From Chromobacterium phragmitis (GTDB lineage Bacteria > Pseudomonadota > Gammaproteobacteria > Burkholderiales > Chromobacteriaceae): 64,000 bases of DNA. Position 1 is the stretch's first letter, and each line of letters opens with the position of its first letter. The translations under genes were made by a program, and so were the position numbers. Positions 17,938 through 25,787 of the stretch are shown piece by piece. The stretch spans positions 2,790,001 to 2,854,000 of the forward strand of contig NZ_CP029495.1 in assembly GCF_003325475.1 (NCBI RefSeq). Direction: 5' to 3'. The notes under the pieces were generated by a model. It made no database searches and was not told the DNA's origin. It was given only the letters and a program-made list of their open reading frames with translations.

Positions 17938-20556
17938 ATGGCTCAACAGCCGGAAGTGAAGTACCGCAAGGATTATCAGGCCCCCGCTTTTCTGATCGAC
18001 CGCGTCGATCTGGTGTTCGACATCGAAGACGAGTCCACCCGCGTGCAATCGCGGCTGGTGGTGACCCGCAACGGCGAATCCGCCGAGCGCGATCTGAAGC
18101 TGGAAGGCAGCGCCAAGCTGCTGTCCGTGCTGCTGGACGGCGAGAGGCTGGACGAAACCCGCTACGGCCTGGCCGATGACGTGCTGACCGTGAGCCAAGT
18201 GCCGGACAGCTTCATCCTGGAAGTGGAAACCGAGCTCGAACCGGCGGCCAATACCAGCCTGATGGGTTTGTACGCGTCCAGCGGCAACCTGTTCACCCAG
18301 TGCGAGCCGGAAGGCTTCCGCAAGATCACCTATTACCTGGACCGTCCGGACGTGATGGCCAAGTTCACCACCACCATCAAGGCCGACAAGCAGAAGTACC
18401 CGGTGTTGCTGTCCAACGGCAACAAGGTGGGCGAGGGCATGGTGGACAAGAAGCGCCACTGGGTCAAATGGGTGGATCCGTACCGCAAGCCTTCCTACCT
18501 GTTCGCGCTGGTGGCGGGCAAATTGGTGGCCTTGAAAGACAAATTCGTCACCATGCGCGGCCGCGAAGTGGCGCTGGAAATCTGGACCGAGCCGGCCGAC
18601 CAGGACAAGACCGCGCACGCGATGGAGTCGGTCAAGCACTCTATGAAGTGGGACGAGGAGCGCTTCGGCCTGGAGTACGACCTGGACATCTACATGATCG
18701 TCGCGGTCGGAGACTTCAATATGGGGGCAATGGAGAACAAGGGCCTCAACATCTTCAACACCAAGTATGTGCTGGCCCGCCAGGACACTGCCACCGATAC
18801 CGATTTCGAAGACATCGAGGCGGTGATCGGCCACGAATACTTCCACAATTGGACCGGCAACCGCGTCACCTGCCGCGACTGGTTCCAGCTGAGCCTGAAG
18901 GAGGGCCTGACCGTTTACCGCGATCAGGAGTTCAGCGCCGACATCTACAGCCGCGCGGTCAAGCGCATCGAGGACGTCAAGGGCCTGCGCATGGCGCAAT
19001 TCCCGGAAGACGCCGGCCCGACCGCGCACCCGATCCGTCCGGACAGCTACATCGAAATGAACAACTTCTACACCATGACCGTGTACGAGAAGGGCGCGGA
19101 AGTGGTGCGGATGTATGAAACCCTGCTGGGCCGCGACGGCTTCCGCAAGGGCATGGACCTGTACTTCAAGCGCCATGACGGCCAGGCCGTCACCTGCGAC
19201 GACTTCCGCGCCGCGATGGCCGACGCCAACGATGCCGACCTGTCGCAGTTCTCGCTGTGGTACAGCCAGGCCGGCACGCCGCGCCTGGCCATCTCGTCCA
19301 GCTACGATCCGGCCGAGCGAAGCTACACGCTGACTGTCAAGCAAAGCTGCCCGGCCACGCCGGGCCAACAGGCCAAGCTGCCCTTCCACATTCCGCTGGC
19401 GCTGGGCTTGGTGGGCGCGGACGGCCAGGACCTGCCGCTGCGCCTCGCCGGCGAGGCCGAGGCTGTCGGCGCGTCGCGGGTGCTGGACGTCAAGGCCGCC
19501 GAACATCGCTTCACCTTCGTCGATATTCCGGCCGAGCCGGTGCCGTCGCTGCTGCGCGGCTTCTCCGCGCCGGTGAAGCTGGAATACGATTGGCGCGACG
19601 ACCAACTGGTGTTCCTGATGGCCAACGACAGCGACAGCTTCTGCCGCTGGGAGGCCGGCCAGATTTTCGCCGAGCGCTTGTTCAAGCAATTGATCGCCGA
19701 TGTGGCCGCCGGCCGCGAACTCAAGCTGTCCGAAACCTTCATCGGCGCTTTCCGCGCGGTGTTGAAGGATTTGAATCTGGACCCGGCCTTCAAGGCGCTG
19801 ATGCTGAATCTGCCGACCGAGGGCGAAATCCTGGAGATGGTGGACGTCGCCGATCCTGCCGTCATCCACCAGGTGCGCGAGTTCGTGCTGGACCAGCTGG
19901 CGCAGGCGCTGCGCGGCGAATGGCGCGAGGCTTACGAACTCAACCTGACCCGCGAATACAAGCCGCAGGACTCCGGCAAGCGCAGCCTGAAGAACCGCGC
20001 GCTGTGGATGCTGAACCGGCTGGACGACGCCTGGCCGGCGGAAATGGCGGCCAAGCAGTTCCGCGACGCGGACAATATGACCGACCAGATGGGCGCGCTG
20101 CTGGCGCTGCGCGACCGCGACGGCCAGGAGCGCGACGACTGCTTCACCGATTTCGCCTCGCGCTGGCAGGGCGAAGCCTTGGTGATGGACAAATTCTTCA
20201 TGCTGATCGGCGGCAGCCAGCTGGAGGGCACGCTGCAGCGGGTGGAAGCGGCGCTCAAGCACCCGGCCTTCAGCATCAAGAACCCCAACAAGGTGCGTTC
20301 GCTGCTGGGCGCCTTCGGCGCCAACCTGTACCATTTCCACGCGGCGGACGGCAGCGGCTACCGTTTCCAGGCCGACCGCATCCTGGAACTGGACCCGATC
20401 AACGCTCAGGCGGCCAGCGGGCTGACCCGCGCCTTCCGCAGGCTGCAGAAGCTGGAGCCGGGCCGGCAGGCCCTGATGCGGGCGGAGCTGGAGCGGATGG
20501 CCAAGGCCAAGCTGTCCAAGGACGTGTACGAGATCGTGTCCAAGATTCTGGCCTGA
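17938..20556 (+). CDS. pepN: Aminopeptidase N (alanyl aminopeptidase)
   Basis: An M1-family zinc aminopeptidase of 872 residues, the main broad-specificity aminopeptidase of cytoplasmic peptide turnover in enterobacteria. The exopeptidase motif GAMEN is at residues 263-267 and the zinc site HEYFHNW at 299-305, with the third ligand in LKEGLTVYRDQEFS. The C-terminal domain has the helical repeats of bacterial PepN. The ATG at 17938 has AAGGAG six bases upstream; a 59-codon extension is open but not supported. A strong terminator follows. Confidence 0.96.
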   Translation: MAQQPEVKYRKDYQAPAFLIDRVDLVFDIEDESTRVQSRLVVTRNGESAERDLKLEGSAKLLSVLLDGERLDETRYGLADDVLTVSQVPDSFILEVETELEPAANTSLMGLYASSGNLFTQCEPEGFRKITYYLDRPDVMAKFTTTIKADKQKYPVLLSNGNKVGEGMVDKKRHWVKWVDPYRKPSYLFALVAGKLVALKDKFVTMRGREVALEIWTEPADQDKTAHAMESVKHSMKWDEERFGLEYDLDIYMIVAVGDFNMGAMENKGLNIFNTKYVLARQDTATDTDFEDIEAVIGHEYFHNWTGNRVTCRDWFQLSLKEGLTVYRDQEFSADIYSRAVKRIEDVKGLRMAQFPEDAGPTAHPIRPDSYIEMNNFYTMTVYEKGAEVVRMYETLLGRDGFRKGMDLYFKRHDGQAVTCDDFRAAMADANDADLSQFSLWYSQAGTPRLAISSSYDPAERSYTLTVKQSCPATPGQQAKLPFHIPLALGLVGADGQDLPLRLAGEAEAVGASRVLDVKAAEHRFTFVDIPAEPVPSLLRGFSAPVKLEYDWRDDQLVFLMANDSDSFCRWEAGQIFAERLFKQLIADVAAGRELKLSETFIGAFRAVLKDLNLDPAFKALMLNLPTEGEILEMVDVADPAVIHQVREFVLDQLAQALRGEWREAYELNLTREYKPQDSGKRSLKNRALWMLNRLDDAWPAEMAAKQFRDADNMTDQMGALLALRDRDGQERDDCFTDFASRWQGEALVMDKFFMLIGGSQLEGTLQRVEAALKHPAFSIKNPNKVRSLLGAFGANLYHFHAADGSGYRFQADRILELDPINAQAASGLTRAFRRLQKLEPGRQALMRAELERMAKAKLSKDVYEIVSKILA

Positions 20557-20575
20557 TCCCGGGCACGCCCCAATG

Positions 20576-20608
20576 AAAAAACGCGCCGGCGAAACCGGCG
20601 CGTTTTTT
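20576..20608. terminator. Bidirectional intrinsic terminator after pepN and hsp20
   Basis: AAAAAACGCGCCGG and CCGGCGCGTTTTTT enclose a five-base loop. There is a T-run on each strand, between the convergent genes. Confidence 0.92.
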
Positions 20609-20625
20609 GCGTCAAAGGGGCAAGC

Positions 20626-21051
20626 TTATTCTATCCGCAGCCGTTGGCTGGCGCCGCCGTTGCGGCGCTTGGGCAGGATCAGACTCAGCACGCCGTTTTC
20701 ATACTTGGCGGCGGAGGCGTCGCGATCGACGTCCTGCGGCAGCTGGAAACTGCGCGATACCACGCCGTAGTAGCGCTCGGTCCGCAGTTGGCGCTCATCC
20801 TTGCCTTGCTGGTCGAACTGCTTGACCTCGGCCTTGATCGTCACCAGCGCGCCGTCGATGTCGACGTGGATGTCCTCTTTGCCGACGCCGGGCAGTTCGG
20901 CCGCCACCAGATAGGCTTCGCCGGTTTCCTTGACGTCCATCTTGATCTGCGAGGGCAGCGCGTCGCCATGCAGCGGCTTGATGAAGAAACCCGGCGTGAA
21001 ATCGCGGAAGAACTCATCAAACAGGCTATGGCGGGCAGGCAACATGCTCAT
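20626..21051 (-). CDS. Small heat-shock protein, Hsp20/alpha-crystallin family
   Basis: A 141-residue ATP-independent chaperone that holds unfolding proteins. The N-terminal arm (DEFFRDFTPGFF) precedes the alpha-crystallin domain (about residues 36-130), which has VAAELPGVGKEDIHVDID and the conserved ENGVLSLILPK near the end. The C-terminal I-x-I anchor motif is replaced by LRIE. AAAGGAG precedes the ATG by six bases. A sigma-32 type promoter lies upstream. Confidence 0.95.
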   Translation of the reverse strand: MSMLPARHSLFDEFFRDFTPGFFIKPLHGDALPSQIKMDVKETGEAYLVAAELPGVGKEDIHVDIDGALVTIKAEVKQFDQQGKDERQLRTERYYGVVSRSFQLPQDVDRDASAAKYENGVLSLILPKRRNGGASQRLRIE

Positions 21052-21105
21052 TTGCTTCTCCTTTCGTTTCAGTGGCTTACGGCGATCGCCTTCCTATGGC
21101 TGGAG

Positions 21106-21131
21106 ATAGGGGCGGTTCGCGCGGATTCAAG
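21106..21131 (-). promoter_or_regulatory. Sigma-32 heat-shock promoter for the Hsp20 gene
   Basis: On the minus strand CTTGAA (21131-21126), a 13-base spacer and CCCCTAT (21112-21106) match the sigma-32 consensus CTTGAA-N13-17-CCCCATNT. Transcription would start near 21098, about 47 bases before the gene. Confidence 0.75.
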
Positions 21132-21160
21132 TGTCAATCGGTCGAAAGGGTTGATCGCGG

Positions 21161-22816
21161 TCAAGCGCGCAGCCACAGCCCGGCGAAGTCGGTCCAGCCG
21201 TTGCCGCCCAGCTGCAGTCCGGCCAGTTGCGGGCTGGCGTCGTGGCCCAGCGTTTCATGGGACAGCGGCAGCAGCCAGCCCTCGGCCACCAGCCAGTCGC
21301 CGGCGCGGCGGTAGCCCTGCTGGCGGGCGGCGAACGCCGGCTCCGCCTGCAGGCTGCGCATGTCCCGGGCCAGCCGAGCCGAGGCGTCGGAGGATAGCCC
21401 CAGCTGCAGCGTGCCGCAGCCGCTCAGCCATTCGAACATGCCATAGTCGCGGTCATCGTGCAGCAATTCGCTGCACAGGATCAGGTCCGCCTCGCCGCGC
21501 CAGGCGGCGGAGTCGAAGAACGCGCGCCGGGACAGGCAGCGGATGTCGAGCGCGACGCCGATGGACGACAGCCGTTCCGCCAAGGCGGCCGCCAGCGGCG
21601 GGAAGCAGGGCAGGTCGTAATGGAACAGCGTCAGCTCGCGGACATTCAGCCGCGGGGGCTCGCCGGATGCCGGGCGAGGATGTTCCCAGCCCGGCTGCAA
21701 GCCCAGCGCCGGCGCGCGGTCGTCGTTGGCGGCGACGGGGTGCGGCGAGGAGAGAAAGCGCATCAGCGGCAGCCGCCGGCCTTCGGGGACGCGGCAGCCT
21801 GGGCGCAGCAGCAGATAGGTGCAGGCCGATTGCAGCATGGTGGCGCCGCGCTGGGCGCCGTATTCCAGCCGCAGATGGAAATCCTGTTCGCCCGGCGACG
21901 GGATGATCCACAGCTCGATCGCATCCAGCAGCGCGCGCTCGCGGTAATGCTGTTCGAAGGCGGACAGCTTCAGCCGCTGCGGGCTGTGCAGCTCGACGCG
22001 GAACGGGCCGCTGCCCACCGGCAGATGGGCGAAGTCCTCGCCGCGTCGCCGCGGGACGATGGAGGCGTTGGCGGTGGCCAGCCGCTGCGGCCACAGGTAG
22101 TCGGCTTCGTCCAGCCGGCAGCTGAAGGACAGAGCGTCATGGATGTCGACGCTGCGCAGATGGGCGTATAGCGCGTGATAGGGGTTATCCGGCCGCTTCA
22201 GGCGCAGCAGGCTGGCGGCGGCGGTTTCGGCGTCGAGGAGGGCGCCGTCGTGAAAGCGCAGGCCGGGGCGCAGCCAGAAGCGCCAGCTCTTGCCTTCGCC
22301 GTCGCTTTCCCAGCTGTGGGCCAGCGCCGGCCGCAGCTCCCGGCCTTGCTTGTCGTGGCGGCACAGCCGGTCGAAGATCTGCCGCACCAGATGGGCCTCC
22401 AGTCTGGAGTTGACCTGCTGCGGGTCCAGCGTCAGCGGCGGATGCGGAATCGGGATGCGCAGGCTGCGGCCGCTGTCGCCGGCGCCCAGGTGCTGCGGCA
22501 AGCTGGCCAGCAGCCGCTGCTGGCTGGACGGTTCCAGCCGGGAGAAAGCCTGCTCCAATTGCCCGCGCGCCAGCATGCCTTGCAGTTGCTGCCACTCCAG
22601 CTCGTCCGGCCGTTGCAGCAGCGTGAGCGTGGAGCGATTGCCGCGCCCGCGGCCGGCTTGCCATTCCAGCCAGCCCAGCTCCCGCATCCTGGCGAGCTGC
22701 AGCCGCGCGTTGCGCTCGCCGCAGCGCCATAGCCCGGCCAGTTGGGGCAGACCGGGCTGGGCTGGCGCGTCGCCATAGGCCAGGTAGAGTTGTTGGTATT
22801 GCTGTCGCAGTCGCAT
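21161..22816 (-). CDS. SgrR-like transcriptional regulator with solute-binding domain (copy 2)
   Basis: A 551-residue protein with the same layout and length as E. coli SgrR: an N-terminal DNA-binding region (about residues 1-100) and a C-terminal SBP_bac_5-type solute-binding domain. Segments such as LDPQQVNSRLEAHLVRQIF and PVGSGPFRVEL align well with copy 1 at 7-9 kb, so the two are paralogues, at roughly 40% identity in the aligned parts by eye. The ATG at 22816 has GGGAG five bases upstream. It is divergent from an MFS gene 119 bases away. The inducer is unknown. Confidence 0.86.
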   Translation of the reverse strand: MRLRQQYQQLYLAYGDAPAQPGLPQLAGLWRCGERNARLQLARMRELGWLEWQAGRGRGNRSTLTLLQRPDELEWQQLQGMLARGQLEQAFSRLEPSSQQRLLASLPQHLGAGDSGRSLRIPIPHPPLTLDPQQVNSRLEAHLVRQIFDRLCRHDKQGRELRPALAHSWESDGEGKSWRFWLRPGLRFHDGALLDAETAAASLLRLKRPDNPYHALYAHLRSVDIHDALSFSCRLDEADYLWPQRLATANASIVPRRRGEDFAHLPVGSGPFRVELHSPQRLKLSAFEQHYRERALLDAIELWIIPSPGEQDFHLRLEYGAQRGATMLQSACTYLLLRPGCRVPEGRRLPLMRFLSSPHPVAANDDRAPALGLQPGWEHPRPASGEPPRLNVRELTLFHYDLPCFPPLAAALAERLSSIGVALDIRCLSRRAFFDSAAWRGEADLILCSELLHDDRDYGMFEWLSGCGTLQLGLSSDASARLARDMRSLQAEPAFAARQQGYRRAGDWLVAEGWLLPLSHETLGHDASPQLAGLQLGGNGWTDFAGLWLRA

Positions 22817-22935
22817 CGCGGCTCCCGGTTGGGAAAATATAAAAGCGGAAGTATTTATTATGGGTTGCATCCATTTTTCTATTCCGCTTTATCGTCAATA
22901 CTGCAGGCGTTTCCTTTGCTTTACAAGGTGTTGTC

Positions 22936-24144
22936 GTGGATCTGCGTTCTTCCGTGGTGCGGCGCGTGCTGCTGTCTTCCTTCCTGCTGTCTTTGTCGCG
23001 GGCGGTGATCTCGCCGCTGTTGGTGTTGGCGCTGGGCAAGCAATTGCAGTTGTCGGTGCAGGCCACCGGCACGTTGCTGGCCGCGGTGCTGCTGGTGTCG
23101 GCGCTGTTCGGCCTCTACGGCGGCTATTGGCTGGACCGGCTGCCGCGGGGTCCGGCTTTGCGCGGCGCGGCCATCCTGATGGCGGCGGGCGGCGCGCTGC
23201 TGCCCTATGGCCACAGCTACGCGACGGTAGTGACGGCGTTGGCGGCGGGCGAGCTGGCGATGGTGGTGTACAGCATCGCGGTGAAAGCGATACTCAGCGA
23301 CGTGGTGGCCGCGCCGTGGCGCAGCAAGGCGTTTTCGATGCGCTACACGCTGGCCAATGTGGCCTGGGCGCTGGGGCCCATGCTATGCAGCCTGACGCTG
23401 TGGTGGAGCGAGCTGGCGCCTTACTGGCTGGGCGGCGCCATCGCGCTGGCGGGTCTCGCCGCCCAGCCGCGGCTGCCTGAGCGGCGCCATGATCCGGCCG
23501 CGCTGCCGGACGGCTTCGCCGCCACGTTGCGCACGCTGGCCGGCGACAGGGTGCTGGTGTGGTTCACGATCAGCAGCCTGCTCGCCTACGTGGTGTATGG
23601 CCGTTTTTCCGGCTATCTGCCGCTGTTTCTGCTGACGCGGATGGACGAGGCCGAGGCGATGCGCTGGATGTCGGCGCTGATCAGCTGCAATGCCGTCACG
23701 GTGGTGCTGTTCCAGTATCCGCTGGGGCGGTTGCTGAAGCCGCAGCGTCTGATGCGCGCCATCGTCGGCGGCTTCCTGCTGATAGGCGCCGGCATGCTTT
23801 GGGTGGGGTGGGCGGACAGCCTGGCGATGATGTGCGCGGCTATCGCCTTGTTCACGCTGGGCGAGATCGTGCTGGTGCCGGCCGAATACCTGTACATCGA
23901 CGCCATCGCGCCGGACGCCTTGAAGGGCAGCTATTACGGCGCGCAGAACCTGGCTTCGCTGGGCGGCGCGCTGGGGCCGGCGATGGTGGGCGTGCTGCTG
24001 TCGCATGGGCCGTCCTGGGTGGTGTTCGCCATATTGGCGTTGTTGTGCGCGGCCGGCGCGGGGCTGGCGCTCTACAGCGAGCGGCTGCGTTTGCGGCGGA
24101 GCGGCGAGCGAGCGGCTTTTCCTTTGTCGGGTTCTTTGTCATGA
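22936..24144 (+). CDS. MFS transporter, probable exporter
   Basis: A 402-residue major facilitator with twelve helices; GGYWLDRLPRG is the loop motif after helix 2, and GSYYGAQNLASLGGALGP in the second half recalls the MdtH branch. The start is GTG at 22936 with AAGGTG five bases upstream. It belongs to a different MFS branch from the exporter at 8.9 kb, although both are paired with SgrR-like genes. Regulation by the divergent gene is inferred. Substrate unknown. Confidence 0.84.
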   Translation: MDLRSSVVRRVLLSSFLLSLSRAVISPLLVLALGKQLQLSVQATGTLLAAVLLVSALFGLYGGYWLDRLPRGPALRGAAILMAAGGALLPYGHSYATVVTALAAGELAMVVYSIAVKAILSDVVAAPWRSKAFSMRYTLANVAWALGPMLCSLTLWWSELAPYWLGGAIALAGLAAQPRLPERRHDPAALPDGFAATLRTLAGDRVLVWFTISSLLAYVVYGRFSGYLPLFLLTRMDEAEAMRWMSALISCNAVTVVLFQYPLGRLLKPQRLMRAIVGGFLLIGAGMLWVGWADSLAMMCAAIALFTLGEIVLVPAEYLYIDAIAPDALKGSYYGAQNLASLGGALGPAMVGVLLSHGPSWVVFAILALLCAAGAGLALYSERLRLRRSGERAAFPLSGSLS

Positions 24145-24202
24145 TCAAGCGTTTGCTTGAATCGCCGCGCAGACGGCGATGGCATCACCGAGCGAGGAAA
24201 GC

Positions 24203-25120
24203 ATGGAGAAACTGCAGCAGGATTTGTATGTGCCGGTGGGGGGCGGAGAGCGCCTGTTCCTGAAGCGCATCGGACGGCCCGGAGGCGAGCCGGTGCTGAT
24301 GGCGCATGGCGTGATGGCCAATGGCCGCATCTTTTACACTGATACAGGCAAGGGGCTGGCGCATTTCCTGGCGGATGCCGGCTACGACGTGTATGTGGCT
24401 GATCTGCGCGGCAGAGGACGCAGCACGCCCAAGATCGGGCCGCATTCCCGACATGGGCAGACCGAGACCATCTGTGAGGATCTGCCGGCGCTGCATGAAT
24501 TCGTGCGCCGAAAGAGCGGCGGCCAGCGAGCGCACTGGATCGCCCACTCCTGGGGCGGCGTGCACATGACGAGCTGCCTGGTCCGTTATCCCGAAATCGC
24601 CGCCCAGGTGGCGAGCGCGGTGTATTTCGGCGCCAAGCGCAGCGTGAGGGTGCGCAACCTGAACAAGCTGATAGAAGTGGACTTCATGTGGAACACTGCT
24701 TCGCGCTGGCTGATCCGAGCCTTCGGCTACCTGCCGGCGCGTCGCATCCGGCTGGGGGCCGACGACGAAAGCGACAAGAGCCATCTGCAAAGCAAGCTGT
24801 GGGCCCAGCCCAAGCCCTGGGTGGACAGCGACGACGGTTTCGATTACGCCGCCGCCGCTGAAGCCGGCCATCTGCCGCCGATCCTGTACTTCGCCGCCGC
24901 CAACGATCCCTGCCGCGGCCACCCGGAAGACGTGCGCCGCTTCCGCGACGAATCCGGCCCGCACCTGTCGAGGCTGCACCTGTTGGGACGGCGGGCCGGC
25001 CATCTGCACGACTACAACCACGTGTCGCTGCTGACCCACCCGGACGCGCCGCGCGACCACTTCCCGTTGGCGCTGGACTGGCTGGCGGGGCGCTGCGACG
25101 CGGTGGCGGAGAATTATTGA
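24203..25120 (+). CDS. Alpha/beta-fold hydrolase
   Basis: A 305-residue serine hydrolase. The oxyanion-hole region is LMAHGVMANGRIF, the nucleophile elbow is AHSWGG (Ser in the H-S-W-G variant of G-x-S-x-G), an acid is likely in the FAAANDPCRGHPED segment, and the catalytic His is in HDYNHVSLL near the C-terminus. There is no signal peptide, so it should be cytoplasmic. GAGGAAAG precedes the ATG at 24203. It resembles lipase/esterase-like members with a lid (residues about 155-215). The true substrate is not predictable. It follows the MFS gene by 58 bases and may share its transcript. Confidence 0.82.
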   Translation: MEKLQQDLYVPVGGGERLFLKRIGRPGGEPVLMAHGVMANGRIFYTDTGKGLAHFLADAGYDVYVADLRGRGRSTPKIGPHSRHGQTETICEDLPALHEFVRRKSGGQRAHWIAHSWGGVHMTSCLVRYPEIAAQVASAVYFGAKRSVRVRNLNKLIEVDFMWNTASRWLIRAFGYLPARRIRLGADDESDKSHLQSKLWAQPKPWVDSDDGFDYAAAAEAGHLPPILYFAAANDPCRGHPEDVRRFRDESGPHLSRLHLLGRRAGHLHDYNHVSLLTHPDAPRDHFPLALDWLAGRCDAVAENY

Positions 25121-25565
25121 GCAGGCTTGGCTGGATAGGCGGCGGGCCTTGGATTTCAGGGCTCGTTTTCATTTCTTTTTGTGGCGAGAGGCCGCATGGA
25201 TGATGCCATGCGGCCTCTCGCGTATCTTAATTCGCGCCGCGCTCGGGAACGGCTTTGCCCGGCTGGCGAGTCATTGGCAGCGCTGTAGTTTACTGTTCAC
25301 CTTCTCATTTAAAACCGTGAAAAGCAACGAATCATTTGGCGCCGCATACAGCTGAGGTTGATCATTGTCAAATCCGGCTTCTGCTGAATATGTTTGATCG
25401 TGCAGTTTTAAAGAGCAGGTGTGCAGAAAATGGCAGTGTGAAGTATTAGCATTAAAGAGCAGTTTTAGTTGAATATGCGACATGATGGATGGTTATGTCC
25501 TGTGGCGGCGGCCTTTTACTCAATTCGAATTGATTCTTTTCGCTTTGTTTTGTTGTCGTGTCGTA
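25121..25565. other. Gene-free AT-rich region upstream of the triple-RidA gene
   Basis: The first part holds a strong hairpin (see 25184-25221). The rest drops sharply in GC and carries no convincing gene: a 69-codon frame at 25482-25691 lacks a ribosome binding site. An 11-base direct repeat TTAAAGAGCAG occurs at 25408-25418 and 25452-25462, spaced 44 bases (about four helical turns), which suggests a regulator site. Confidence 0.45.
25184..25221. repeat. Perfect 16-bp inverted repeat
   Basis: GCGAGAGGCCGCATGG and CCATGCGGCCTCTCGC surround a six-base loop, 63 bases past the hydrolase stop. The T-rich stretch lies before the stem, not after it, so the element is probably a transcript end without a classical T-run, or a mobile repeat remnant. 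Confidence 0.7.
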
Positions 25566-25594
25566 TTGACAGCTCTGGGCGATGAGCCGATAAA
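25566..25594 (+). promoter_or_regulatory. Candidate sigma-70 promoter for the triple-RidA gene
   Basis: TTGACA (25566-25571), a 17-base spacer and GATAAA (25589-25594). It implies an untranslated leader of about 185 bases. Confidence 0.5.
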
Positions 25595-25787
25595 ATCCGG
25601 AATCTTGATTGCATTGCTTCCATTCCTCTCGGTTTCGCTCTTGGCTGATTTCGGCTTTGCCAAGACTTTATCTTGCAGTGAAGCGGATTAAATAATGGTA
25701 ATGCCAATGGAGCGGCGGCCGCCGATGGTGAGGCGATATATATTCGGCCATGCTGCGGATGAATTTGAACTGAACAGGTATACCATC

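Noticed and set aside
25482..25691. A 69-residue protein upstream of the triple-RidA gene
   Set aside because: It has no ribosome binding site, spans the predicted promoter and shows AT-rich codon use unlike real genes here.
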